This document shows positions 1-10,669 of a DNA stretch of 64,000 nt, one piece after another. The DNA lies in assembly GCA_023055425.1 (NCBI GenBank), contig JALGPY010000010.1, positions 49,967,863-50,031,862 of the forward strand, given 5' to 3'. The notes beneath the pieces are model-generated. The model saw only the letters and a list, made by a program, of their open reading frames with translations, had not been told where the DNA came from and did no database searches. Position numbers and translations under genes: made by a program. The stretch is from Linanthus parryae. Taxonomy: Eukaryota; Streptophyta; Magnoliopsida; Ericales; Polemoniaceae. The first letter of the stretch is position 1, and every line of letters begins with the position of its first letter.

Positions 1-250
1 AAATGAGCTTGAACTGATGAATGTGTGGCAACCCATAGATGACGATCACTTGATCCACAAAATTCTCAAACTTAATGCACCGACTCTCGCTAGAATTAAG
101 ACATGAGATGCACATATCAGGGTCATGGATTAAGGAAACACAGGGAGCTGAAACCCAGAGATATGTCCCTCTTTTTGACAAAACACTAGTAGAGAAGGCA
201 TGTTTTGTCTTGAGTGAAGATAGAATTTCAACAAGAAGGTCTTCCGGCAA
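1..250 (-). pseudogene. F-box/LRR pseudogene, 5' part, minus strand
   Basis: Read on the minus strand, about 248 to 170 encodes a recognisable F-box core (LPEDLLVEIL, then LKTKHAFSTSVLSKR). It is followed by the start of the LRR-type region that matches the minus-strand copies near 59.7, 61.5 and 63.3 kb. The gene would run left out of the window. Its F-box abuts the F-box of the plus-strand copy starting near 250, so the two genes lie head to head with no room for a promoter. F-box proteins normally recruit substrates to SCF ubiquitin ligases. This copy has no clear start codon and is probably dead. Confidence 0.6.
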
Positions 251-1680
251 TCTAACGACCGATTTGCTGGACATCGTTCTTTTTGAGATCCTATCTCCGC
301 TAAGGACTAAACTTGCTTTCAGCACTAGTGTATTGCGAAACAGATGGAAAGTATCTGGATTTCCGTTCCTTGTGTTTGCTTAGTTCATAACTCTGATCTA
401 TGTATTTCATATCTTAATTATAGCGAGAGTCAGTGTATTAAGTTCGAGAATTTTGTGGATCGGGTAATTCTCGTTTATGGATGCCCACACAAAAGCCAGT
501 TCAAGCTCTTTTATCCTAATGGTTTGCTGGATGATAATGTGAGCAAAGTGACACTTGGATAAGTCATTTGATTAATAGTTCAATTAAAGAGTTGTTGATG
601 GACTTTAATGGCAAGCCCTGGAAAAACAGTCTTAACCTCTCTCTTGGTAGTTTTGCTTCTGACCATCTTGTCAGTCTCATGCTAAAGCTGAACAATACAG
701 TTTTGAATATGCCTGAAACTATCTGCTTTCCTAAGCTCAAGACATGTGCCATTTCCATCACCAATTCCAGTGTCAACTTCACCGAAAAGCTTTGTTTTGG
801 TTGTGCAGTTTGTGAAGAGTTGAAGTTATGTGTAGGCATAGAAAGCTGCATCGCTCTGACGAATTTGGCTATTTGTTCACTTGCCCCTAAGAAGTTAGAA
901 CTGACGTTGCACGAACTGTATTCTATTGACCACAAGATTATTCTTGACACCCCTATTTTTGATTATCTGTGTATCATGGTTGGCAGTTTAGGCGTTTATA
1001 ACATGAATACCTTGGAATCCCTAGCAGAGGCTTGTATAGATTTTGATGATTACTCTTAGTATTTCGCTAAGCACAGTCATGCAAAACGTGTACGGGAGCT
1101 TCTTTGAGGAATCTCCAAGGTCAGGTCCCTGCACTTGCCTCTTCTCTATTTGATAGAAAGTCTACTTGTTACTGCTATCTTATAAACTGAAAAGATCATA
1201 AATTCTTATGCTATATTTCTCCTATTTCTTACTTTCTTCAAATATGATTTATTAAGCGAATTATGCCGGTGGATGATGATGACTAATTTTCTTTTGGTGC
1301 AACTACTTTTATGAATGTGACGGGTGTATATTTCATTAGGAGGATGCTGAGCGTACTTGCAAGAATGCCAAATTTGGCTCACTTGAAATTTTTGTTGGCG
1401 AGTCTTAAATTACTTATTACAACCTCTGTTTGACATCACAAAGTCCAATTTCATAGTTACGTCTGCTTTGGTCTCTTTGCAGTTTCTTGGCCAGTTGAAC
1501 AGTCCATGGCATGCTGGGGCCAGCTGTTTCACCATTACTGAAAGTAATTGAAGTTGATCTTGAAGCTCTCGGTGAAGAGGAACTGCAACTTCTCATATAC
1601 TTTCTCGAGAAAGCTATGGCTCTGGAGAAGATGAAATTGAGATCGATTTACCTGCATCCAATGATTAAGGATTCATAAAG
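247..1680 (+). pseudogene. F-box/LRR/FBD gene, frameshifted
   Basis: The F-box lies at about 250-347 (DLLDIVLFEILSP, then LAFSTSVLRNRW). A frameshift near 345 moves reading into the frame of 344-562. A second one near 550, a missing base compared with the copies at 60.1 and 61.9 kb, moves it into 568-1059, which encodes the LRR-like region (PETICFPKLKTCAISI, EKLCFGCAVCEELKLC). Exon-like sequence continues at 1080-1150 after a break. Near 1530-1665 the frame LKVIEVDLEALGEEELQLL followed by FLEKAMALEKMKL is a typical FBD C-terminal domain. The order F-box, LRR, FBD is the plant FBL/FBD family layout. In plants these genes form large, fast-evolving families that feed SCF ubiquitin ligases. This is the most complete F-box copy in the window, and it is broken by at least two frameshifts. 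Confidence 0.7.
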
Positions 1681-1745
1681 AGACTGGTTTTGTGCCCTCG
1701 CGCTTCGCAGATATGTGAGATAGAATTTTTTCCTGCTAATTTAGA

Positions 1746-2444
1746 AGTATCTTAAATCTTTGAGTTGGTAATTGTTTGGCTATTTGTGAACAAGAAGACA
1801 GTGTTACCGGACATGGTGGTTATGTCCTATGACTTATGAAATGGATTCTCTTCAGCCTGACAGAGCTTACCTGTCTATACTAATAATATATTTCACTGTA
1901 GGTAAGGTGAAATTTAAAAATAAAAATGCTAACTAAAGAGTTTTTAGGGTATGTTCAGTAACCTTAATTATTGTAATAAAAAATTCCCCAAAAGCACCAT
2001 ACATGTCTTAAATCTAACAGGAGGTCGTGATTCCACCTGTGTACACAGAACAGCATGCGGGAGCCTATTTATGTGGTTTGTAGCATAGAGGAGAGACTAT
2101 GCTTCAGATTCAAAATATCGTAGGTGGAGAACGAACATGTTTGAGAGAGGGAAATGGGGATTCAGCTAGTTCAGAAAGTTTAGGAAATAAAGAGAGAATG
2201 ACAAAGTAGTAATGGGTAAGATAAATGATTATGTTTGTCATCTAGTAAAAGAGTATCACATATTCTGATTAAATTTCTTAAATGCACTTGTTCTCGAAAA
2301 TGTGAGGTTCCTCTACTTCTGCTGGCTCTAGTAAGCCTAATTAGCTGCATGGGCTTAAGGAAGGCTCTGCAGCTTCAATGGCAAGTATATTATGATTACG
2401 CAAGTAGGACATCTTGTATATTTCTTCATAAAATGGTTGGAGTG
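1746..2444. other. No gene seen
   Basis: AT-rich sequence downstream of the FBD exon. No convincing coding frame, RNA gene or transposon terminus was found. The short open frame at 2235-2447 has no recognisable domain. Confidence 0.5.
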
Positions 2445-2954
2445 TGAAAAGGGGCTAAATCGAAACCTCCGGGAACAGCTATATTCTTTATATATTTTAT
2501 ACATTTTACATGACATCTGTACTCCATATAAATTATGATTAAATACATACAAATAATTGCTTAGTTTTTGTATGTAATAAAAACATTCTTGTGGTTTCTT
2601 ATGATGTTAAGAAAACCAGTTGGTGGTTGTATATTGAAGTTGTTGCATCCCTACAAATTACAAGCGAATAGATTCATCTGATAACAAATACCTTATCTGC
2701 ACAAGTTTGTGAACCAAGTTGGAAGAAGAGAACTGATAAATGATACGGCTGCTCCCGATGATTTGTGCTTCCTCTTCTTCTTTAGTCATCTCTCTGTGCG
2801 GCTAGGGTTCTTTCGAGCAATCCAGGGGTGGAGTCATGTAGAGGCATGTGCCCCCTCCCCCCTCCCAAATTTTCCGAAAACACTAGATAACACTTAATTT
2901 ATAAAAAAATGAATGGTGTTTATGTGAAAAAATAAAAGTGCCCCTGTTCACAGA

Positions 2955-3030
2955 AGCGTGCCCAGCACAGTTGGTAAATCGCTTAGTTTAAATTCGAAGC
3001 GTTGTGGGTTCGACTCCCACTATGCGTGTT
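2955..3030 (+). ncRNA. tRNA-like segment inside the hAT-like element
   Basis: A good internal B-box (GGTTCGACTCC, 3007-3017) lies downstream of a weaker A-box-like AGCACAGTTGG. The spacing is tRNA-like, but the acceptor ends do not pair, so this is not a functional tRNA gene. It is probably tRNA-derived sequence carried by the transposon. Confidence 0.45.
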
Positions 3031-3073
3031 TTAAAAAAAATTCCACAAAAAATAAAAAACAGGAAAATCAAAA

Positions 3074-3147
3074 CGCACCGAAGGGGACTCGAACACTGGT
3101 GGCCGAAGTCCATAAGGGAGTGTTTTACCAACTGAGCTAGAAGACTT
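3074..3147 (-). ncRNA. tRNA-like segment inside the hAT-like element, opposite strand
   Basis: On the minus strand an A-box TAGCTCAGTTGG (plus positions 3128-3139) and a B-box TGTTCGAGTCC (3085-3095) are separated as in a tRNA gene. The 5' and 3' ends do not form a 7-bp acceptor stem. It points towards the plus-strand tRNA-like segment, so the pair is convergent. Confidence 0.45.
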
Positions 3148-3488
3148 ATAATGCCTACCTAAATAGTTAATGTCAAATTATATTAAGTAAGAGTACAAAT
3201 ACTTGCAGCCGAATTGTGCCCCCCTTCAAAGAAATCCTAGCTCCGTCACCGGAGCAATCTGATTTTAGATGAGATTTGAAGCATATATCTCATCTTTAAC
3301 AAGAAATGTTTCCTCACGTTTCAAGAAAGGGAAACACATCCCCCGGAATTTCTCACGTGATTTAATTACTGTAACGCCACCTAGAGTTCCCGCTAGGTTC
3401 CCAAGTTCTGAGGTTTCCGTGACGTGTACGTCATCATATATGGAATTTGTGCATCATGTGTGTTGCATTTAAAGCACCATTAGAAATA

Positions 3489-3748
3489 CTACCTCTGTCT
3501 CAGCTCTTGCCCACCATCGAGAATATTTGACTCGTATATGGGTCACTTTGACCGGGTGATTTCGATAGCAAAATAATGCGATTTTTTTAAAATTTTTTCA
3601 CGGTGTTATAGAGCAACTTATACTCTACAACACCATAAAAAAATTATCAAAAAATTAAATTACTTTGCTATCCAAATCACCGAGTCAAAGTGACCCAGTG
3701 AATAGTGGTAAATGTCAAATTGGTGGGGAAGAGTTGGGAGAGAGGTAG
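3489..3748. mobile_element. Stowaway-like MITE
   Basis: The inverted ends are CTACCTCTGTCTCAGCTCTT and, from the right end, CTACCTCTCTCCCAACTCTT. They resemble the Stowaway consensus and are flanked by TA on both sides (3487-3488 and 3749-3750). The element is 260 bp and has no coding capacity. It would be mobilised by a Tc1/mariner-type transposase from elsewhere. It sits within the left arm of the fold-back repeat. Confidence 0.85.
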
Positions 3749-4239
3749 TAGTTAAATATGCCATATTTTAGTTATCATATTCCAGCTTTCACAACACCAA
3801 TTGAGAGACATCACTATAGACTACATATTGCCACCAAGAAAATGTGTGAAACTTTATAAAATTCAATGTAACTTCCTAGATTTCAATTATGTTTCTCATA
3901 TCTACTGCTACAAAAAAAGAGAAATATAAATGATTTTAGGATGTTGGATGTAATTCAAATTGTGAAAGTTTTGCGCATTTTCTTGGTGGCATTATGCATT
4001 CCATAGTGATGTCTCAATTGCACGGGGTGCCCGTTCCGGAGACCTCTGAGAGGAAGTTCCCAGAACTCCAGGTGGCGTTACTGTATTTAAACCACGCGGG
4101 AACTTGATGGGAACATCCGGGGGACGTGTTTCCCTCTCTTGAAAGGTGAGGGAAACATTCTAAAATCAGATTGATCGAATTAACTCTGGAGGCACTAAGA
4201 GATGACTAAATAAGTATGAGCAATGGGAGTACTCGTATC

Positions 4240-5072
4240 CCTAGTTAGTAAATACTCCGAATTTTTCCGTTTAATACCCGTCCATACGTATAAATGAAAA
4301 ATACTTCCGTATTTCGTACTATTGCGGACCTAATGAAAAAAACTCGAATTTTTGAGCAAAAAAGTTTAATACTCGTATTTAACGTCTTAACGTACAATAC
4401 TTCCGAATAAAACTTCTTGCATACAATATTGCAGTGAACAAATTATCATCCAAAATGTTATAACTTATAATAATTTGTTATTATTAAAAAAATTCTTACA
4501 ATTTTTCTATTTTAAATATTTATTGTCATGAATATTTACAATTATTATTATAAATATTTGAAAATATCAAGTTTAAATAGCTACATATATGTATGTATGT
4601 ACGTATGTGTAAATGCATCTTGAGTCTTATGTGTTATATTATTAATTTTTAAAATAATCATTATTAAGATTATAGAATGCGCAGTAAGTTTTTTTTACAC
4701 AAGTTTGCAAAATAAATAGTTTGATATTATTTTACATAGGTAATTAGTTATGAGTAAATAATGTAATCATACGAAATGATAAACAAATTAGTACATTCTT
4801 TAAAAAAATATATATGATAAAATATGAATATATGGCAACGTGGGACACAAATAAATCATTGTGTATGCTAAAATTTTAAGAAATGCACCCATATTTTAAA
4901 TCCGAATGAATAACTAGTTTACGAATTATACACGTACGTATAGAAAACTCGAATTAATCAAATTGCGTACTTTTATGCCGGATTTTTACTAACGTATTTT
5001 CAATATAAAATCGTATAATACACGTACCTACCGTACTACATTTTATTTTTGTCCCGTATTTTACTAACTATG
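4240..5072. mobile_element. Non-autonomous hAT-like element
   Basis: The ends are CCTAGTTAGTAAATAC and, reverse-complemented, CATAGTTAGTAAAATAC. An exact 8-bp direct repeat CTCGTATC flanks it (4232-4239 and 5073-5080). The empty homologous site in the other palindrome arm reads GATACGGC on the opposite strand, close to the complement of the duplication. The interior is AT-rich and contains no transposase frame. Length is 833 bp. Confidence 0.8.
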
Positions 5073-5157
5073 CTCGTATCATTCTCATTTCTCTTCTATC
5101 TACTAGGTTCAGAGAGTTGGTTATCAGATGGAACTGCTCATTTTTGTAGGGATATAA

Positions 5158-5492
5158 GAGCATCTCCAATGGTTAGGTTAAAAAGTTAGTTTAGTTATAA
5201 TTTACATAATTAGAAGAAACAAAAAGCTCCAATGGTCTAGTTAAATGACTCAATACTTTACATATTATGTATCCCGCTCTCTACTAATAGCTAGCTAGAA
5301 AGTAGGAAGTTAAACTTTTTGTGTCTATCTCTCTCCTAGTTTAATTTAATAAATAAATATTTTTATAATTTCATACCTACAAGTTATGTAAAATACATGA
5401 CACCATTTGAGCAAACACTAAATAGTTCACTTAGTTAAAATTCATACTAGTTATAATTTAGCTCATTTGTGGTTTTACCATTGGAGATGCTC
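5158..5492. mobile_element. Tourist-like (PIF/Harbinger) MITE
   Basis: Terminal inverted repeats begin GAGCATCTCCAATGG at both ends. The flanks are TAA (5155-5157 and 5493-5495), the 3-bp target duplication typical of PIF/Harbinger elements. It is 335 bp, AT-rich and non-coding. It interrupts the right arm of the fold-back repeat. Confidence 0.85.
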
Positions 5493-6344
5493 TAACTGCT
5501 TAAATTTTTGTCCACCAGCTTGTATCACGTTATAAGAAACCCCTAGAATAATTTTATTATATACGAAACCTATGAAATTAATTGGAAATGTACATGTCAT
5601 GTAAAATGTATAAAAATATATGCAAAAAATAGTGGTTCCCCCGACGTTTGTCCCTGCAAACTTTGAAAATTGTCATTCCTGCGTCCCTGTTTCGGTGCTA
5701 CATAGAATGTAGTGATGTCTGAATCAGTGAAGTATGAACTGGTAATGGAGCTGGTACACGAAAAGTGAAAGTTGGCTATTTACCTATTTCTAATGGCGTT
5801 TTGGACGCACCACTTAGGAAAGTGGGTATAGTAAAATGTAGGCTTATTTTGATGTTAGATGTTCATCAGGTAACGAAACATGAGCGGATTTTATTTGGCC
5901 AGATGGCATGGACAAACTTGCAATGTAACTTTTTTTTTAGGTAAAAGACACTGACCACCCCTGAGTTTAGGGAAAAACCCACCCTGTTACCCTGTGTTTT
6001 GGATAAAGACACTCAGCACCCTTTTTTTATGGAGGCTAACAGTTGACTAACGATAATGGATAAAAGACCATTTGATCCCTGAAATATGATAAAATGACCT
6101 CATATATATTCCCCTCATCTCTCATTCTACTCCATTTCTAACCCTAACCCTTGTCTCTCTTACCCTCTTTCTCTCTTCCCCTATTGCACAGCCGCCTTCA
6201 GTTGGCTGTCGATCTAAAACCCACACAACAACCACCAACGCCACAACACCGCAACCACCACGTCCTTCTTGTCGTCACCCGAGATCCATTACCGCCGTCG
6301 CTGCTCTACATCCGATGAGACGGCGAGATCTGTTTGGCGAATCT

Positions 6345-6503
6345 AGGCGGCGAGAGGAAGGCTCTGATCTTCAACGGGCAACGGTCGTACTCGTCGATGA
6401 GATTTGCCAGATCCTCATCGGAGGTGATCGAGACGAGAGCATCCAGATCTTCAGTCGGATGCTGGCATCTCAAACTCACCGGTGAACCGCACAACTCTCC
6501 GAT
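6345..6503 (-). pseudogene. PB1-domain gene fragment
   Basis: Within an open frame spanning 6776-6306 on the minus strand, residues 92-144 contain LRCQHPTEDLDALVSITSDE, then DLANLIDEYDR and LKIRAFLSPP. This matches the second half of the plant PB1 (octicosapeptide/Phox/Bem1p) domain, including the acidic OPCA-type stretch. The first half of the domain and all other parts of such a protein are absent, and the surrounding frame shows no homology I recognise. PB1 domains mediate protein-protein pairing. Here it looks like one exon of a host gene captured by the Mutator-like element. Confidence 0.65.
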
Positions 6504-6803
6504 CTCATATGGCGAATTCATCCACCTTTCTACGCCGCTGGACCTCGGTAAGAAGAAGAGAAGAGGAAGCCGATTTGACGAACGACAATTCAATTCCGAG
6601 GACTGCCATTCGAGATTCGACAAGGGCTTCCATAAGGCTTTCTGGCGACTAGACGAGTTCCTGCGACGACGACCCAATTCGCCGGTCGACCCACGCCCTT
6701 TCGGAAGAGCTACAAGAAGATCCACGCCCTTTCGGAAAAACCCGGATCCTACAACGGGTCCAAATACGAACCCCATACAACCCCATACCCGTATGCGTAT
6801 TTG

Positions 6804-7490
6804 ATAATTTGCAAGAAACTTCTATAAAAGAGGTAGAATCTTGATCTGTTATGGACTTTAATTAAAGAAGCAGGGATGGTGTTTTGTTAAATGGAGGTGA
6901 TAATGGAGAAGGTGTGATTCAGCACTCACCAAGAACAAACTCACAATCAGTGAATCACTCAGATTCAACACTACGAATCACTCTCAATTCAACTGAAATT
7001 CTCAATACTCAATCTTTATTCATAATAAGATGCCTTACAATGGGAGAAGGAGGACTTGTTTATAGGAAAACTAGACAACTTCTAAAAGGGAAACAACTAA
7101 TCTTGCCTAATCTCTGGAATTCAGTAATAATGATGATAAATCAAAAATCAATCAAGATTTTTGACTTCTTATTTAATTCCATATTGAGATAATCATTGCC
7201 CGAATTTTCAGTTAATTTCTCCTTAGTTCATTCTTCATCATTCTCCCCGGCTTGAGAAAACTCTACTCCGTAGAGTTAAAAAGAAAAACTTGAAGCTACT
7301 CATCCAATGCACCAAATACTTCCAAATTTTATCTCAGAAACTTTGGACGTCCAGTCCAATGGACCAAATACCGCAGAAGATTATTAAGAGACTCAGGATG
7401 ATTCTTGGGGTGACTATAGCGCTTCATACGTTGATAAACAAGATACCGTTGTGATCTAGTGTCATACGGATAACTTGTCCAACAAATGAG
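6804..7490. other. Interior of the Mutator-like element, probable LTR-element debris
   Basis: No credible coding frame. The stretch near 7200-7260 (CATTCTCCCCGGCTTGAG) resembles the 3' region of gypsy elements read in the minus direction. This fits the gag remnant further right, but I cannot define LTR ends. Confidence 0.3.
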
Positions 7491-7853
7491 TTACTTCCAA
7501 ATTAAATCTCGAGATGGATAAACATATTCGCCTCCATCAGTCACATATAGATCTTCATCATGTCGTGGTAAGGATAAAACGTTTGGAAACAAGAAGGTAT
7601 AGCCAAATCTTGTGTCTTCTTTGGATTGGATGGCTTGAAGCTGAAAAGTAGGATTGACACTCATATGGTCACCTGCTTTGAGGCAACCAAAGGATTCGAA
7701 CGACTGAACTTGTACCCCTTTAAGAACAAAATCAAGACAAGTGGTGGTGTTAGCACAACTAGGGTGAAGATATAGGCCAACAGAACCAGAGACGTAGGTC
7801 ACTTGCATTGCCTTTGAAGTACTAAAATATGACTCAATGCGGTATATGATCAA
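7491..7853 (-). pseudogene. Unidentified retroelement-associated frame
   Basis: A 120-codon minus-strand frame downstream of the gag remnant. I do not recognise a domain. Its position after gag, with no pol between, suggests a leftover of a heavily deleted gypsy element. It could be a chance frame. Confidence 0.25.
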
Positions 7854-7977
7854 TGGCTCAACTGAATTAACGCAAAAAGAAAACCATCGAGCTCCAAAGA
7901 ATCTTTATGGTTTCAACATGGCGTACTTGCTGGCTTGGATAGTAACTATGCTCCATTGTGGAAGTGCCACAATATCC

Positions 7978-9105
7978 TTAGGAATCCGACCACACATATG
8001 GATGATAAGCTTTTGTGGCGAGAGAAAATGTCGAAATTGAAGTCATGGAACTATGTTGATCAATGCCTTGGCAACAAACATTATCTTCAACCATAGTGGA
8101 GGCATCTTCATTGAGGCACGCAATGTCTTCCAAAATTAGCTTGGTTTCATCATCCTCCGCATCTACACATTCATCATCTGACCATAAGGGCTCCTCGAGA
8201 GGTAGAATTTCTTGGACATAATCCTCTTCACTAAGCAGTACAACTTCTTGGCTCTCAGTGTCATTAAAGATCAATCCTTGTTGATTGGGAGAGTAAAGTG
8301 TGGACTTCTTGACTTCAGGGATAGGTTTTGTAAGAGAACCATCATCATAGTTATAATTATAATCAAATGAATAGTTGTAAGGAAGATGACTCACATTCCT
8401 TGACCTTTTGGGAGATGTAGACTTGTGACTATAGGTCTCCCGGAATTTAGAAGATGAATGTCGTTGACGGAAAGTATGGTTACCTTCATGTCTTCTACAG
8501 GAAGCAGGGAGGTACCGTTCCTTCAGAATTTGCTTCATCTTGGTCCATTCAGTAACCGGCTCTTCTTCGTGACGCGCTAGATCTTCTTGCACATACTGCC
8601 AATACCTCTTAGCAGACCCCACAAGTGCCATCTTCGCAAAATGAAATCGTCGACTTTCAGCTATGTCATACCACTTGAAATAGTCTTCCAAGTCATCGAG
8701 TCAATCCAAAAATGCATCACTGACCATGTAGTGATCATCTCCACCTGAAAAATTTGGAACACCCTTCCTTATTTTGTTTCGGAAGGACCTATACTCATTG
8801 TGGTGGTGGTAATCGTATTGAGGTTTAGGTGGAGTATGAAGCTTGTGAAACTCATTCCAGGGGGCTGAATAAGATCGACCATACATCATGCACTCACAGT
8901 TGATTGTGACTGCACTGATCCATCCGTTGTCGCACGATCTGTTGCGTCGAAGGCGAGCAGCAACTCTTTGTTTCCTTCGTCGTTGGGTTGGTGACAGCGG
9001 CGGGCAGCGGGTCTTGTTTGACAGCACGTGGAGAGGACGAGGTAGTAGCGATGGAGTCTGCTCGTCAGAATGATGGTCCCTCCGAAAGTAAAGACTGCAA
9101 ATCAA
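7978..9105 (-). pseudogene. Ty3/gypsy-type gag remnant
   Basis: The minus-strand frame from 9105 continues in frame into 8691-7978 with one stop codon at 8703-8701. Around this stop the sequence reads FSGGDDHYMVSDAFLD, then LEDYFKWYDI, then AKMALVGSAKRYWQYVQ. These are the hallmarks of the retrotransposon gag (capsid) domain. Gag forms the virus-like particle of LTR retrotransposons. No zinc knuckle and no pol genes follow, so this is a fragment. It lies inside the Mutator-like element, either captured or inserted there. Confidence 0.6.
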
Positions 9106-9162
9106 TGGCTGAATCTCCTTGTCGTGAGGTATGGCGTTTGTGGTGTTTATTGTTTAGAGAGA

Positions 9163-9258
9163 TCTTCTTCTTCTTCTTCTTCTTCTTCTTCTTCTTCTTC
9201 TTCTTCTTCTTCTTCTTCTTCTTCTTCTTCTTCTTCTTCTTCTTCTTCTTCTTCTTCT
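9163..9258 (+). repeat. (TTC)n microsatellite
   Basis: About 32 uninterrupted TTC/TCT triplets. Long polyserine and polyphenylalanine frames over it are artefacts of the repeat. Confidence 0.95.
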
Positions 9259-9611
9259 CCTTCTTCTGCTGCTGTTTTATCTAGTTAATTATTTGAGAAA
9301 TGAAATTTCTGAGGTATTTGAGTTTGGTTCAAAATTGAAGATCAATATGCCATTGAATTCTTGGTGTTCTTGATGTACTGGGGTCTTCTTGGAGTTCTTT
9401 ATTATGAACATGGACAAAAAAGTATAGAAAATACAAAATGGCAGTATAATCCGAAAAAGTTTAATAACTCACTTTTCTAACGAACATAACAGAAGGGTGC
9501 TAAGTGTCCATGGAATATTCCGTTAAATGGGTGCCAAGTGTCTTTTTCCAAAACAAAGGGTAGCTGAGAAGAACTTATCCTAAACTCAGGGGTGGTTAGT
9601 GTCTTTTACCC

Positions 9612-10520
9612 TTTTTTTTTCTTTTTTTTTCACAAGTAACGAAAGGATATCATTAAAACGAGAAGTCCGAATACAAAGGAAGAGGGGCATACCCCTCGAA
9701 AACAACGGAAAATAACCCGCTTAAACGAACCTAAGCCTAAAAAAAACCATGAATCTAATGGGTTAGGCTCAAGGACACCCACATAAAAAGCGCAAAGCAA
9801 CAAATCTGGCCCAACGGACGTCAAGAGCCTCCTATGCCAAAAGACTAACTAACAGCCCAACCCAGACAGACCAAAGAGAACAAGCCCAGAAAAAGGTCCT
9901 TGAAGGCCCAAAGACAGACCTAATCCCAAAAAGAAAAGAAAACCGTAGATCTTGAATAGGCGGCAGCAGCTGGCGGCGCGCAGCGGAGCGGAACCAAGAA
10001 CGGCGGCGGACGAAGACAGCCCTCTCAACGTCCCTTTGCCGGGGGAAGGGGGGAGGAGGACTTTTGCTATTCCGATCAAATGGAGGTCGTGGTCTCCCAA
10101 AACCGTTGCGACGACGGGGGGAGGGGGAGGGGGGAGATCAACGACGGCCTTTGAGGGGCACAGCAACAAGGCCACCAGAAGAACCTGGGGAGGGATGAGG
10201 AGGGGAGGGGAGAGGTGGATGCAGGAGGCGACGGCGCTGGTGGAGCGGCTGGAGCAGCGGTGGCTGATGGCGTGGCAGGAGGGCGGCGCGTCAGACTGAA
10301 CTGTGGGCGGCGTGATTGCTGGCGGCGGCTAGCTAGGCGCGGAGGCGGCGGGGTAGTTAGTATGCCGTGGAGAACCCTCGGACCACAGGGGAGAGGAAAA
10401 GCAAGCCAAAGAGGAGAGTCTCGACTTCGGCTACCGGATTCCTGGCGATTGCACCAAAAGGGTTGAAGACGCCGGTCAGAGCAAAGCTCCCAAGCGAAGC
10501 CGGCGGCAGGGAGAGAGTTC
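9612..10520 (-). mobile_element. LINE-like element, 3' end plus GC-rich segment
   Basis: Read on the minus strand, the sequence ends with CGTTTTAATGATATCC, then CTTTCGTTACTTGTG and a poly(A) tract (Ts at 9612-9630). This is typical of plant L1-type LINE 3' ends. No reverse transcriptase or endonuclease is present, so it is internally deleted or 5' truncated. The GC-rich part at about 10008-10136 recurs at 32690-32820. The 5' limit is uncertain, and no target-site duplication was found. Confidence 0.5.
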
Positions 10521-10524
10521 GGGA

Positions 10525-10657
10525 AGAACACACCTGCTTTTCTTGTATTTCTTATGATATTGATCTGGGCTTCATACCTTTGTTCTTCGTTAATATAATC
10601 AGCTTTCCAAATATACCACTGGTCGTAACTCGGTGGAAGGTAACTGTTACAGGACAT
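10525..10657 (-). pseudogene. Possible captured exon
   Basis: The minus-strand frame reads SYDQWYIWKADYINEEQRYE and ends near a GT splice-donor-like site (AAAAGCAG/GTGTG). The composition looks like a real protein, but I do not recognise the family. It could be a host exon next to the LINE-like sequence. Confidence 0.25.
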
Positions 10658-10669
10658 GGATCACGAAAC

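Larger units (their letters stand above)
2823..3251. mobile_element. Non-autonomous hAT-like element
   Basis: The ends are CAGGGGTGGAG and, reverse-complemented, CGGTGACGGAG, matching at 7 of 11 positions. The flanks carry a perfect 8-bp direct repeat GAGCAATC (2815-2822 and 3252-3259). An 8-bp duplication and CA(G)GG-type ends are hallmarks of hAT elements. The homologous site in the other arm of the surrounding palindrome reads GATCAATC without the insert, which confirms the boundaries. At 429 bp it is far too short to encode a transposase. It carries two tRNA-like segments facing each other. Confidence 0.8.
2445..5690. repeat. Large inverted repeat (fold-back) with four nested inserts
   Basis: The left arm (2445 to about 3870) matches the reverse complement of the right arm (about 3870-5690) once four inserts are removed. 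Landmarks pairing across the axis are: 2500-2530 with 5585-5615 (TACATTTTACATGACAT); 2650-2700 with 5100-5150 (ATCCCTACAAA, ATCTGATAAC); 2781-2793 with 4198-4210 (TTTAGTCATCTCT); 3300-3385 with 4060-4165 (GTAACGCCACCT, GGAAACAC). Net arm length is about 0.65-0.74 kb, and identity is perhaps 70-75% by eye, so the repeat is old. It may be a Mutator-type fold-back element or an inverted duplication of local DNA. I see no terminal target-site duplication. Confidence 0.65.
5939..9611. mobile_element. Mutator-like element with captured sequences (Pack-MULE type)
   Basis: Long inverted termini pair about 5939-6070 with 9480-9611. Shared stretches include GGTAAAAGACACT, ACCACCCCTGAGTTTAGG and AAGACACT(T/C). 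Nine Ts flank each side exactly (5930-5938 and 9612-9620), consistent with the 9-bp duplication of Mutator-like elements, although a poly-T tract is a weak duplication. No transposase is present. The interior holds a PB1-domain gene fragment (6345-6503) and a retrotransposon gag remnant (7978-9105), so the element is a composite. The right flank is the poly(A) tail of an antisense LINE-like sequence. Confidence 0.65.

Noticed and set aside
6334..6804. 156-codon plus-strand frame
   Set aside because: It is the shadow of the minus-strand frame that encodes the PB1 fragment.
9160..9288. Long polyserine and polyphenylalanine frames
   Set aside because: They are produced by the TTC microsatellite and not by a gene.
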